From: Prorocentrum cordatum
Lineage: Eukaryota > Sar > Dinophyceae > Prorocentrales > Prorocentraceae
Direction of reading: 5' to 3'
DNA: 64,000 bases
Assembly: GCA_963575745.1 (NCBI GenBank)
Contig: CAUYUJ010003425.1
Location: 281,630-345,629 of the forward strand
In this document: positions 25,500 through 35,064 of the stretch, in pieces
Layout: the number at the start of each line of letters is the position of its first letter
Position numbering within the stretch: position 1 is the stretch's first letter
Translations under genes and position numbers: made by a program
The notes under the pieces: generated by a model
What the model saw: only the letters and a program-made list of their open reading frames with translations
Told to the model about the DNA's origin: nothing
Databases searched by the model: none

Positions 25500-26240
25500 A
25501 CGCCTGGCACTACAACAACTCGCGGCCCTCCAGGAACGCAATGGACACGACGCTGATCGCAGCGGGCGCGGACCTAGGCGGCACCCCGCCACACCGCCCG
25601 TGACCGGAGACTGCAAGGTGGCGAGACCACGAAGTCGCGCGACGCTGCGTCGGCGAGGTCGGCGCGTTCTGACCTGGCCAGGTCCGCCTAGCCCAAGCGC
25701 GCTGAGATACTGAAGCGACTCGCGAAGGCTGCGACGTCTGCCCGGCGCCTTCGCCCTGCGAAAAAATGGAACACCTTCAGCCGCCTGTGCCCCGCCGCCT
25801 GGCCCCCAGCCCGCGGCTAGCCCTCGGGGCCTTCTCGGCCCGCCCCTCTGCTGGCGGCGCCCTCTTCCGCCGGAGCGCACGGCGCCTCCAATTCTCGGCC
25901 CTCGCACGCGGCCTGGCGGGCGGGCCCCCCCGCCCCGAAGGGTCGAATGGAGGCCCGGCGCGGCCTGCGTGGAGGCGGATCGCTTTGCGGCGAGGAGAGC
26001 CTGGAGCGCCTTGCACCGAGGCGGTCGCGGCCGCGCGGGGCCGCCAGGCCTGCGCCTGGCAGCGGCGGCAACGAAGGGGCGCGGCCCCCCTGGCCCTGAG
26101 CTGCCGCCGGCATCGCCATGGTTTCAGCGCCGCAAGCTGCGGCCGCCGCCCTTGCATGCCCCTCGGGGCGCCCGGGAGCGGCGTCGGGGCGCGGCCCCCG
26201 ACAGGTCAGGGCCTCGACCCGTGCGTCGGTTCCGCGGGCG
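25500..26240. other. GC-rich sequence without a supportable gene
   Basis: Open on several frames because of composition. It contains one copy of the cgccccgaagggtcgaatgg dispersed motif near 25930. Confidence 0.35.
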
Positions 26241-26349
26241 GCCCCTCTGTGCTCGAGCCGCGGGTGGCCCCTTGCGCAGCAGTGCGAGCGCGCGCAAACA
26301 GCATCTTTTCGGGTCGCACCTGGCTGTCCTGGAGTTGCACCTGAAACAG
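26241..26349 (+). repeat. Tandem unit copy 1, left fragment
   Basis: Matches 45753-45861 of copy 2 at roughly 94%. It stops at 26349, where E1 begins, and the homology resumes at 38207. The final AG (26348-26349) is one side of the target duplication. Confidence 0.9.
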
Positions 26350-26515
26350 CCCAGACCCTCCAAACAGCTAAGATTTTATCCCCGCGCTAAAATCTTCGGT
26401 CCGCTCTTGGATTTTATCCCAGGATAAAATTTTAGTTTTTGCATGCCAAGTTGAAAAAATATATCCCCAGGGTAAAATTTTATCCCTGCCGCTAAAATTC
26501 TTAAATTTAGCTATA
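26350..26515 (+). repeat. E1 left terminus and subterminal palindromes
   Basis: After the 32-bp inverted repeat come several ATTTTATCC / GGATAAAAT pairs, including the near-perfect palindrome TTTTATCCCAGGATAAAA around 26411-26430 and a second around 26460-26500. The right end has the same motifs, so these are candidate binding sites for an element-encoded protein. Confidence 0.85.
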
Positions 26516-26739
26516 ACAGATACTCTCACATGCCCCCTCGAGCCCTCACCTAGGGATCAGGCGGATCAGTGTCGAGCCCTTTCGGAGTCGGTGGGTCGGT
26601 CGGTGGGGTCTCGGGGTCGCGCGCCCTCGCCTGCCCCCCCGACGACAAGAAGTTCGACCACACCCCTCGGCGCGCCCCGCCCCAGCTCCGCGCGTGCTCG
26701 CGTGCTTGCTCGCGTGCTTGCTCCGTCGGCGCCACGCTC

Positions 26740-27150
26740 GTCGCGTCGCCGTGGTCGTCGCCACTGCCGCCGTCGCCGTGGTCGTCGTCCGTGCCTTCCG
26801 AAGGCCTCGCAATCGTCAGAGTCGTCGCCGTCGCCGCCGCCCACCGCCTCCGTCGCCGTGGTCGTCCCCCGTCGGCCTCGCAGACGTCAGCATCGTGACC
26901 GTCGCCGCCGCCGTTGCAACTGTCGCCATTGCCGCGGTCTCCGTGGCCACAGCCGTCAACATCGTTACTGTCGCCGCCACCGTTGCAACCGTCACCACCG
27001 CCGTCGTCGCCGTGGTCGTCGTCCGTGCATTCCGTCGGCCTCGCAACCGTCAGCGTCGTGGCCGTTGCCGCCGCTGCTGCCGCGGCCACCGTCGTAGGCG
27101 TCGCCGTCGTTGCAGTCCTGCCTGCCTTGCAATCGCCACTGTCGTCACGA
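26740..27150 (+). repeat. Degenerate (GTC/GCC)n tract
   Basis: Imperfect trinucleotide repeat rich in GTCGCC. It generates long low-complexity open frames that I do not regard as genes. Confidence 0.85.
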
Positions 27151-27159
27151 AGAGTAGAA

Positions 27160-27420
27160 TGAGGAGAATAAGGAGGAGAATAAGGAGGAGAATAAGGAGG
27201 AGAATAAGGAGGAGGAGGAGGAGGAGGAGGAGGAGGAGGAGGAGGAGGAGGAGGATGGAGGAGGAGGAGGAGGAGGAGGAGGAGGAGGAGGTGAGGAGGA
27301 GGAGGAGGAGGAGGAGAACAACGAGGAGGACGAGGAAACAACTAATGGTGAGGGGGGGGAGGAGGAGGAGGAGAAAGATAATGGAGAGGAGGAGGAGAAG
27401 GAGAAGGAGGGGCGAGCAAG
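27160..27420 (+). repeat. (GGA)n / (GAG)n microsatellite
   Basis: Purine-only tract with few interruptions. Like the tracts at 37140-37320 and 37880-38030 near the right end, it lies outside the genes. Confidence 0.9.
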
Positions 27421-27456
27421 CTGTTTTGGCTTCAAAGTTCATTTTGCCTCGAAGGA
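27419..27456 (+). other. Possible pair of relict spliced leaders before M1
   Basis: AAGCTGTTTTGGCTTCAAAG is followed at once by TTCATTTTGCCTCGAAGG. Each resembles the 3' part of the dinoflagellate spliced leader (gccattttggctcaag) with a few changes. They lie about 30 bases upstream of the M1 start. Tandem relicts are known from recycled dinoflagellate mRNAs, but both matches here are weak. Confidence 0.4.
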
Positions 27457-27483
27457 GGCCCCAGAGCCCCAGAGCTCGAGGTC

Positions 27484-29513
27484 ATGTCCATCGACCAGCA
27501 TGACCGTTTCCTCGGAGAAACATCCAGCCAGTTTGGGATGGACCCAGCGGTGTTTGCTGATCATGCCGATGATCCGAATTATTGTTATCGTTGTTGTGGC
27601 GACAATTTCGACAAGTTGATCCTCTTCGGCTGCGAGGTTTCCGTGGCCGCCCAGAAGGAGTTCACTCGCAAGTGGGACGTCCTCGAGATTTTTTCGGGCT
27701 CCCATCGCCTCAGCGACGCCTTCGAGAAGAAGGGCTACGCTGTGACTCGCTTCGACAAGTGCGAGTTTCCCTGGCAGGACACTTCTGGGGACCTCGAGGG
27801 AGGAATCGCCCCGAGCAGAAAAATGACAGAAAAATGACAGACGACAGAAAAATGACAGAAAAATGACAGAAACCAGAAAAATGACAGAAAAATGACAGAA
27901 AACCGAAACTTACAGAAAAATGACAGAACAATGACCGGCGACAGAAAAATGACAGAAAAATGACAGAAACCAGAAAAATGACAGAAAAATGACAGACACC
28001 AGAAAAATGGCAGAAAAATGACAGAAAAATCAAAAGCAACAGAAAAAAACAGAACAAATACAAAACACAAGCAAATAACAGAAACAAAAACAGAAACCAT
28101 AAGAATTACAGAAAAATGAAAGACTGCAGAATGAGGGGACGGAGGAGGAGGACGAGGAGGAGGTGGAGGAGGAGCAATATGACGACGAGGAGCTCACTCA
28201 CCCGAGCTCTTCCGCGCCCCCGAGGATGTTTCATCGCCTGGCGGGTGGTACCAGCTTCTGAGCTTCGTTTTGATGCTCAAGCCTGGTGGACTTTTGTGGA
28301 TCAGCCCTCCGACGGAGTGCAATTTCGGCCAGCTCTCCGATGAGCAGTTCAAGATCGTCTTGGCGACGGTCTTCTTGTTCCAGCTTGCTGTTCGACGCAA
28401 GTTGGTGGTGATGTTAGAGGGCCAGTTGTGCATGTATCTGTACTACCATCCGCTCTGGATCAAGCTGCGCGATGGCTACAACCTGTACGTTGCCGACCTC
28501 CAGATGCGCAAGTTCGACCCAGCCGAGGACCGTCGATCAGCGGGGGCGGTGGAGGAGGAGGCGGAGGTCTGTAGGAGGTTGGTAGGCGGGGTCGCCTCGG
28601 GGAGTGGAATGAACATCCCCGCGGAGCCCCGCGCCCTGGAGCACTCCTCCTCCCCCTCCTCCTCCTCCCCCTCCTCCCCCCCAGCCCCTACCGCCCCCCT
28701 CCCCCCCTAAAAAACAACAACAAAACAAACGCAAAAAAAGCTCCGACCGAAAAATGACAGAACTGACAGAAAAATGACAGACAACAGAAAAATGACAGAC
28801 AACAGAAAAATGACAGGCAACAGAACAATGACACCAAGTTACAGATGTGAACACATTGTTCGGGCGCGTCTGCTTGCGCTGCCTCGGCCCAGGATGAGAG
28901 CAAGAAGATGGTGGCGACGCGGATCTTCGGCACTGAGTGGTGGGCCGGCTGTCTCGGCAACAAGTGCGACCACGTAGGCAAGCACGTCTGGCCCGCCGAG
29001 AGCATCGTCGAGTACCACATCGAGTTCTGCGACTTCATCGTGTCCAACTTCGAGGAGTTCCGCCACGCCGCGAAGCCCGAGTACGCCCCCCGCCCGTGCG
29101 TCGACAGCAGGTTCGACTTGTTTTGGCTCGGTCGGAAGCTTCTGGAGCCCGACGGCAAGAAGAAGAGAAAGTTGGGCCGTGTGGACTCGTCTGCGTCGGC
29201 CTTGTCTCAACCTGTTGCCTGCGTCAGCCCGACCATCGAGGAGATCGAGGAGATCGAGGAGATCGAGTCGGAGGACGAGAAGACCGTCCCGCAGGAGCGC
29301 GAGCCAGCGAGCCCCACGTCGGAGGTGGAGCAGATCGCCACCGACTGCTCAGCTGGCCCATCGCGCGGCGCCCAGGAGGCCGACATCGAGGCGCGCAGGG
29401 CCATCGAGAAGCAGGGCGCCGAGCTCGCCGCGCGCGTGCAGCAGGAGGAGATGCGGCAGGCCGTGCAGGACTCGGGGCTGCGCGCAACCGCACCCTATCA
29501 TGTTGAGGCTTAG
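27484..29513 (+). CDS. M1: methyltransferase-like protein, at least 3 exons
   Basis: It starts at the ATG at 27484. Exon 1 (to about 27790) encodes RKWDVLEIFSGSHRLSDAF then AVTRFD, a motif I-like SAM-binding segment. Exon 2 (from 28225, after a CCCCCGAG acceptor, to about 28530) encodes MLKPGGLLWISPPTECNFG, resembling the PP(C) region, and VVMLEGQ at the place of the motif VI-like EQP of M2. Exon 3 (28893-29513, stop TAG) encodes RIFGTEWWAGCLGNK, then an acidic region with repeated EEIEEIEE. The first intron is filled by the 11-bp ACAGAAAAATG array; a smaller one lies in the second intron. The order of motifs matches M2 of E2. The catalytic Pro-Cys is not present as such, so activity is uncertain. 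Confidence 0.62.
27815..28118 (+). repeat. E1 11-bp array, (ACAGAAAAATG)n
   Basis: About two dozen imperfect copies of an 11-bp unit in the first intron of M1. Further arrays of the same unit are at 28745-28835, 32190-32380 and 37372-37450, all inside E1. Confidence 0.9.
28745..28835 (+). repeat. E1 11-bp array, second intron of M1
   Basis: Copies of ACAGAAAAATG between exons 2 and 3 of M1. Confidence 0.88.
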
Positions 29514-29519
29514 CCGAGG

Positions 29520-30300
29520 AGGAGGGAGGAGGACAATGAGGCGGAGGAGGAGGAGGAGGAGGAATAGAGGGCGGACTAGAGGAAGGACTGGAGGAAGATT
29601 AGGGGGAGGAGGAGGAGAAGGATGAGGAGGAGCACGATGATCCTGAGAAATTGCAGTCGGAGGGCGCCCCAGGAGTAGGAAGAACAGGAGGGGATGGAGA
29701 AGGGCGAAGCGGTCCAAGTCGGGGTGAAGAGGGGGAGGGTGGCAGGAGGATGCTGAGAATTGCCGCCATCAGGAGCGCATGAAGAACGGCCCGACCGAGA
29801 CCGCCGCTGAGCTGCCCCAGACCCGCTTCCCCAACCTTTGATGACAGACTTCAGAGGGGCGAGCGGCGATGCGGGTGGCACATCGTTCATTCTTCATCGA
29901 TCGTTGCCGAGGCGAGTGGCACATCGTTCATTCTTCATCGATCGTTGCCGTCCAGGGCTCCACTCGTCAGAACTCGAATCGTCGGCACTTGCTGCGCTCG
30001 GTTCGCCAGGGGTTCCGCCGTCCTCGCTCCACTGCTACACTCTCCTACTCTTGCTTCCTCCCCCCTTCCTCCCCCCCTCCGTCTCATCCTCATCCTTCTG
30101 GTCTGCCGCCTCCTTTCTGGCTCCTCCTGCCCTCCCCCCCCCCCCCCCCTGGAGCACGGTATCACCCCATCCTCCCCATCCTCCTCATCAGCCCCCTCAT
30201 CCCCTCAGCCAGGCCCCAGAGGCTGGCCACACGATGGAGGCGAGGTCATATAAGTGCACCGATCCTGGCATTCAGAGGGGCCCCCGTGGTAGCCCAAATG
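29520..30300. other. E1 spacer between M1 and X1
   Basis: GGA-rich and CCT-rich low-complexity sequence. A direct repeat of about 36 bp (GGCACATCGTTCATTCTTCA and following bases) occurs at 29876 and 29913. No gene is supported. Confidence 0.5.
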
Positions 30301-30304
30301 CCCG

Positions 30305-30455
30305 ACACCTAAATAAAGCCCTTGGTCACCCATATGCCCGCCCTAAATAAATGCCCATAACCTAAATAAAGCCCGTCTAAACGACAACATCTTTGCTAAA
30401 TAGAGCCCGTAATCTAAATAGAGCCCGTAACCTAAATAAAGCCAGTCTAATCGGA
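30305..30455 (+). repeat. Tandem repeat of CCTAAATAAAGCC
   Basis: Six or so copies of a CCTAAATA(A/G)AGCCCGTAA-like unit with variable spacing, directly upstream of the relict spliced leader of X1. Confidence 0.8.
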
Positions 30456-30459
30456 GTTG

Positions 30460-30481
30460 TCCGTTGCCAGTTTTGGCTCAA
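30460..30481 (+). other. Relict dinoflagellate spliced leader upstream of X1
   Basis: Reads T, CCGTTGCCAGTTTTGGCTCA, A. The known leader is (D)CCGTAGCCATTTTGGCTCAAG. The difference is one substitution, one inserted G and the last base. It ends 12 bases before the ATG of X1 on the same strand. A genomic copy of a trans-spliced leader next to an open frame is the signature of an mRNA that was reverse transcribed and reinserted. Confidence 0.8.
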
Positions 30482-30493
30482 CGCCATGCTAGC

Positions 30494-31843
30494 ATGGCCA
30501 GACGGCGCAAACGCGCTCCCTGCTGGCGGTCCTCGACCGACACCGATACCGCATCTGTTCTTGAGCCAATCGTGGCCCGCACACTCCACATTGCGTGGAG
30601 AGATGGTCGATACCCTTCCGATCACATGAGGAGAAACATCAATGTACCTTATTTGGTTGAAGCTTCTGATTCGTTGAAACAGCTTGCTGCTCTCGATACG
30701 AGAGGAGGGTTCTTCTCCCAAGATGGCATGAAACGAGCAGTGATGAAGGCATGTACCGAGCAGAAGCACGAGCAAGGTTCGATGAAGCTTGCCAGGGACA
30801 TAGTGAAGCCGCACGGCGAGACTCTCGCTTTGGTGGCGTATTCTTACCGTGTCATGATGTCCCACGTTCGGGAAAAGTATGAGCAATACATCACCCTGAA
30901 AGCCAAGGCGTGCGGCTCTGGCGAAGTAGTTGGAGCCAGCCCATCACACCCGACTGAGCTCATCGAGATTTACGACATCTGGGAAGCGTCTGGCTTAGAC
31001 CCCCGCAGAAAGATCGGTGGACCCGTGCAGGCTAAAAACCCATTCGTGAACTTCAGGGACGCTCCACCTGACACGTCGTCTTCTTGTTCTCACGAGTCCA
31101 TCTCCGACGACGAGGTGTGCACGATTACGCAGGATGGCCGCACGTTCATTCTTGGCGGCAATGGGCAGCGGCTGTACGCAGAGAGGCACGAGCCAGGTGA
31201 GGACGGATTCGCTGTTGCTATATGGCCTGACGGACGCAGGTATACCACGTTGACTCCATCGAGCTACATCAAGTCGGACGGCAGGCTGATGGAGGTCCCA
31301 GCTTTACCGCCACAACCGAAGCCCAAGAAGAAGGCCACGGCGAAAGCCGAGGCTGCTCTCAAGCGGCCAGCCGCTGCCGCAGCCGCTGCCAAACGACCTG
31401 CGGCCGTCTCCCTGGTATCCGACGACGATGCGCCAGACGAGATGGTCGCAGTGAGCGATGGCGAGCTCGTCGGGGGCGATGGAGATGCACCTCTTGCAGA
31501 GATGGTCTTGGCTGCACTACCCGCGCCGCCCGCCGCCGAGGTCGTCGCAGCGGATGCGCTCGACGGCGACGCTGAGACGAAACCATGGTTACAGCGCACT
31601 GCAGGGCACAACATGAGCCAGACGATAATACTGAGGACTACCAGTAAAGATAAAGCGCAGGTCCTACAAGTTTTCATTAGCGAGTCTGACGACCCAACTG
31701 GCGTGGTTGAGAGCGTCATGAAGGATGCTGAGCGCCATCCTGATATTACGGCCCTTAGGGGCCGCGTGAGGGAGCTGCCCAAAGACAAGCTCGAGTCTGT
31801 TCGTGCTGCTCTCAGGAACTTGAAAGCACGTAGGCTTAGCTAA
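30494..31843 (+). CDS. X1: KRPAA-type protein of E1, intronless
   Basis: One open frame of 449 residues from the first ATG after the relict spliced leader. The N-terminus is basic (MARRRKRAP). A helical region with LVAYSYRVMMSHVREKYEQY follows, then KNPFVNFRDAPPD and SISDDEV, IWPDGRRYTTLTPSSYIK, a KKKATAKAEAALKRPAAAA tract, an acidic region, and a C-terminal domain beginning SQTIILRTTSKDKAQVLQVF and ending LRNLKARRLS. The order KNP..F..P, SDDE, W.DGR, KRPAA is shared with X2 of E2, although X2 places its HRHQVKHL domain before the KRPAA tract. X2 is interrupted by at least five introns and X1 by none, in line with a retroposed origin. The function is unknown; it is probably nuclear. Confidence 0.8.
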   Translation: MARRRKRAPCWRSSTDTDTASVLEPIVARTLHIAWRDGRYPSDHMRRNINVPYLVEASDSLKQLAALDTRGGFFSQDGMKRAVMKACTEQKHEQGSMKLARDIVKPHGETLALVAYSYRVMMSHVREKYEQYITLKAKACGSGEVVGASPSHPTELIEIYDIWEASGLDPRRKIGGPVQAKNPFVNFRDAPPDTSSSCSHESISDDEVCTITQDGRTFILGGNGQRLYAERHEPGEDGFAVAIWPDGRRYTTLTPSSYIKSDGRLMEVPALPPQPKPKKKATAKAEAALKRPAAAAAAAKRPAAVSLVSDDDAPDEMVAVSDGELVGGDGDAPLAEMVLAALPAPPAAEVVAADALDGDAETKPWLQRTAGHNMSQTIILRTTSKDKAQVLQVFISESDDPTGVVESVMKDAERHPDITALRGRVRELPKDKLESVRAALRNLKARRLS

Positions 31844-31849
31844 TGCTGC

Positions 31850-32185
31850 ATGCTCCGCAGAACAGCAGGCAGGTGCAAATAACAAGTCGTTGTCCTTCTC
31901 GTCCCCCTGCTCTTCCTACTCCTTATCCTCCTTCCGTTGTTATTCTTCCTGCATTTCCTCGCACTCCCCCGCGCGCTCCCATTCTGCCTTTCCCCCTCCT
32001 CTTCCTCATCGAAGGGGCGCAGCTTCTGCGAGAGAGATTCTCTCAGCGAGAACGCACGGCTTCTGAGGTGAAGCGCCCCGTCCTTGGGATGTCTGTCTGT
32101 CCATGGAAGCTTTCTCCCGTCCTGGATTTCGTCTCCGGAACTCGGCTGGTCTGGATCGCAGCCTTCCGGAACCCAGCTGTTCAGA
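31850..32185. other. E1 spacer between X1 and Y1
   Basis: Pyrimidine-rich sequence (31890-32010), then mixed sequence. No gene is supported. Confidence 0.4.
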
Positions 32186-32189
32186 ATTC

Positions 32190-32380
32190 TGTCATTTTTC
32201 TGTCATTTTTCTGTCATTTGGCATTTTTCTGTCATTTTTCTGTCATTTATGTTGGCCAAAAAAAGTGAGAAAACACTGTGTTTTTACATGTAAAATCAAC
32301 CGACAGAAAAATGACAGAAAAAATGACAGAAAAAATGACAGAACAATGACAGAAAAATGACAGAAAAAACAGCCAGGGCC
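32190..32380 (+). repeat. E1 11-bp array inverted around a palindromic core
   Basis: Left of the core the unit reads CTGTCATTTTT; right of it the unit reads ACAGAAAAATG, so the two arms are inverted. The core at 32278-32300 reads GTGTTTTTACATGTAAAATC then AAC and contains TTTTACATGTAAAA. Element E2 has the same core at 12498-12521 inside a different 11-bp array. Confidence 0.88.
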
Positions 32381-32706
32381 CGAGCAGATTTTTGTTTTTT
32401 CCCGCGGGGAGCTGTCGGGAGCTGTTTTCTGTCACTGAGCCGCTTCTCTGACATGTTTGCGTCTGCCCCGACGGTCCCCCCCAAAAAAAGAACCTCATCT
32501 GTTCCCGAAGGGACATGACACAACCTCCCCAGGGGAATTCGAGTGAGGACATCCAGGGGAGAGGGGGGAGGAGGGGGGGGAGAGTTTTTGTCGCTGGATG
32601 TTCCACGCAATTGTTCCGTCTGTACCGACACTCAGGCTCGAGGTTTTGATGGCCGTTCCAGTTCGGGATTCCCACATGCGCAGAAGCAACCAGACGTTCT
32701 GAGAAG

Positions 32707-34546
32707 ATGGTGTCCAGCAGCGATTCCGAGCCCTTGAGCAAGCCTACGGTGATGAAGAGACCGTCTGCCGCCATGAGAGCTCCTTCTACGCCTGCTGCGC
32801 TATCCGACTCTGCTGCAAAGCCAAAGCGGAAGAAAGGTGGGAAGGCTTCTGACGATGACTCAGCCGAGCGAGATGTGAATGCGAAGAAGCCTAGGAAGCA
32901 GGGAGCACCAGCACACAAGAGGCCCGCAGCCGCAGGGACTTCGCCGAAGGACCCGCAGGACACCCTGATGCAGCCGAAGGAAGAGCCAGAGGACGAGGCG
33001 CCCGAGGACACGCCTGTCAGGACGCCCACCGCCAAGGCCAAGTCCAAGGTCAAGATGGAGTTGCCTGCCGAGATGGACGATGCGCCGCTGAGCGAAGCGG
33101 AGATGACAGAACTGGCCAACCTCGGGAGCAAGAAGGACTCCAAGCCGATGGCGGCGGCCAAGGCGACGCTTCGTAAGAAGGGCGTGGATTTGGCAACACT
33201 TACGCCACAGCAACTCAAGGAGACGCTTGGAGATACTAAGATGAAGTCGCTGTTCTCCGCATATGGCTACACTCTCAAGACCAACGCCCCCACCCTGTAC
33301 GAGCGGTACGACAAGGGCGGAGACGTCGAGCGCAGGCAGTGGCTCACCCGTTTCATCATGGACGCGAGCAGCGGGGGCCACCAGGGCAAGGCCACGGCCA
33401 GTGTCAACCAGAGCACGAAGCACGTGGCCGACGAAGAGTGGCTGACTGAGGAACAATTGGCCAGCCCACTCTACATGAACTCGAAACATCACGCGTCCAT
33501 CATAATCCACTGCCTCGAGGAGCGCCCGCACAGGATGAAGGCCCTGGCAGACCTCGGCGTGAGAGAGTACAAGTACAGCAAGGAGATCCTGCGCAGGGTG
33601 AACGGCAGAGAAGAAAAAACCGAGATCGCTGCCGTCGCCGACATGACCGAGGGTGACTACAGGCAGGTGCAAGGAGCAATGCAGGGCGTCGACATCGCCG
33701 CCGTAGCCGACGGCCACGCCGCCTCCAGCTCGGCGCCGACGCCGACATCGCAGAGCAAGGCCGAGGAGAAGAAGCGGAAGCGAGAGGAGAGGCTGCAGAA
33801 GGAGCTCGAGGACGCCAAGGAGAACCCAGAGAAAGCAGCTAGAAAGAAGTCGAAGAAGGAATTGGAGGAGGCCATCGGCAAGTCGAAGGCGTTCCTGCGC
33901 GCGTGCGGCGGCGAGCTGGCTGACATCCCATCGCTGTGCAGGAAGCTCGCGGCCAAGAACTTTCCCGAGGCCATGGGCGCGTTCTTGACCACGAGGGCAG
34001 CGGACTTCAAGAAGACGATCGACGAGTTCGGCGAGAACGAGTACTCCGACGCGAAGGCCACCGTGCGGGACGACGACAAGACCAAGCAGGAGCTCGACCA
34101 GACTGCGCAGACGCTCCTGGCCAGGCTCAACGCCATCCAGGAGCGCAGGTAAAAAACTACAATGCCTATCCCATGCAACGCATGAACACGAGGGCGAGGA
34201 GGAGGAGGATGAGGATGAGGAGAAGGAGGAGGAGGAGAGGAGGAGAGAAGGCCAAATGAGGACACTGACATATTCGTATTGGCTTAGAACCTGTCACAGC
34301 AGCGCCCCAGGAGGTGGCGGAGGAGGAGGAACGAGGTGGAGGAGGTGGAGGAAAGAGGTGGGGAAAGAGGTGGAGGAAAGAGGAGAGGAGGATACCAGAT
34401 AACAAATGGAACACTAATTTCATATTTGAATTGCCCGCCCCCCTCCAGTCGTCCTCATCCGCCTCCTTTTTTTTTGTTGGCGCCCTCAGAAGAGCTTCAA
34501 CGAGTGGAAAAAGTCCAACCTGGACGACCTCAAGCGCATGGCTTGA
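32707..34546 (+). CDS. Y1: large Lys-rich protein of E1, 2 exons
   Basis: Exon 1 runs from the ATG at 32707 to about 34144 and exon 2 from 34490 to the TGA at 34546 (KSFNEWKKSNLDDLKRMA). The N-terminus is basic with MKRPSAAMR and HKRPAAAGT tracts and acidic patches. A globular middle has AYGYTLKTNAPTLYERYDKG, RRQWLTRFIMD and EEWLTEEQLASPLYMN. A coiled coil (EEKKRKREERLQKELEDAKE) and a helical C-terminus follow. The 5' splice site is uncertain: GT at 34149 shifts the frame of exon 2, while a GA site after AIQ keeps it. Position and architecture match Y2 of E2, but direct homology is only plausible. The function is unknown. Confidence 0.72.
34180..34400 (+). repeat. (GGA)n-rich intron of Y1
   Basis: Purine-rich low-complexity sequence between the two Y1 exons, including runs of AGGAGGAGGAGG. 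Confidence 0.8.
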
Positions 34547-34549
34547 GCG

Positions 34550-35064
34550 TAGACCATCTCTTTCGGGTCCGAAAGGCGGGTGCTATTGGTCGGCCGATGG
34601 GGTCGGCAGACTAGGAGGCGACAACGCGTGTTGTGCAGTTTTTTTTGCAGGCGCCCCATGCGAGCCGCATGTGAAACGCTCCCCCAGCTACCATGGTCCA
34701 TTGACATATGCTGAGGGTCAATGGGGGATGTTGTTGAAACCGTGATGTGGTTGCGTGTGAACGCATATGATGGACCATGGTTCCCCTCTTCAGTGGCGTT
34801 CGGCCCAGGCTGAGTTGTCGGGGCCCCGCGCGCTTCCTGGCAATGCATGGTCCTGGGCGGTGGTGTTCGTCAGCGGCTGCTTTCCCGTGCTGACGCCGCT
34901 TCGGGTTCAATATGACCTTGCACCATTCCCAATAGAGGGTGATGTTTGAAATCAAGGGTGAAACATCTAATGATGGTTTGTGTTTTTGGTTTTGTCCAGG
35001 GGCGCTGTCGCCGTGGATTTCTTGGGGGTGAGATGGTCGTTTTTTTTTGGCGCACCACTCCCAG
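34550..35064. other. E1 spacer between Y1 and Z1
   Basis: Contains three pyrimidine tracts ending in AG (near 34653, 34790 and 34999), so short 5' exons of Z1 may lie here. For example, 35000-35028 is bounded by TTTTGTCCAG and GTGAG. I cannot fix a start codon. Confidence 0.35.

Noticed and set aside
26550-27440. Long frames of poly-Pro, poly-Leu, poly-Ser or poly-Arg
   Set aside because: Direct translation of (GTC)n and (GGA)n microsatellites.
27815-28118. CRISPR-like array
   Set aside because: An 11-bp head-to-tail unit without spacers, in an intron of a eukaryotic gene.
34145-34745. GT donor at 34149 joined to the acceptor at 34489 in the reading frame that runs to 34745
   Set aside because: The resulting tail is compositionally unlike protein, whereas the alternative frame gives an amphipathic helix with a prompt stop. 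Not excluded, however.
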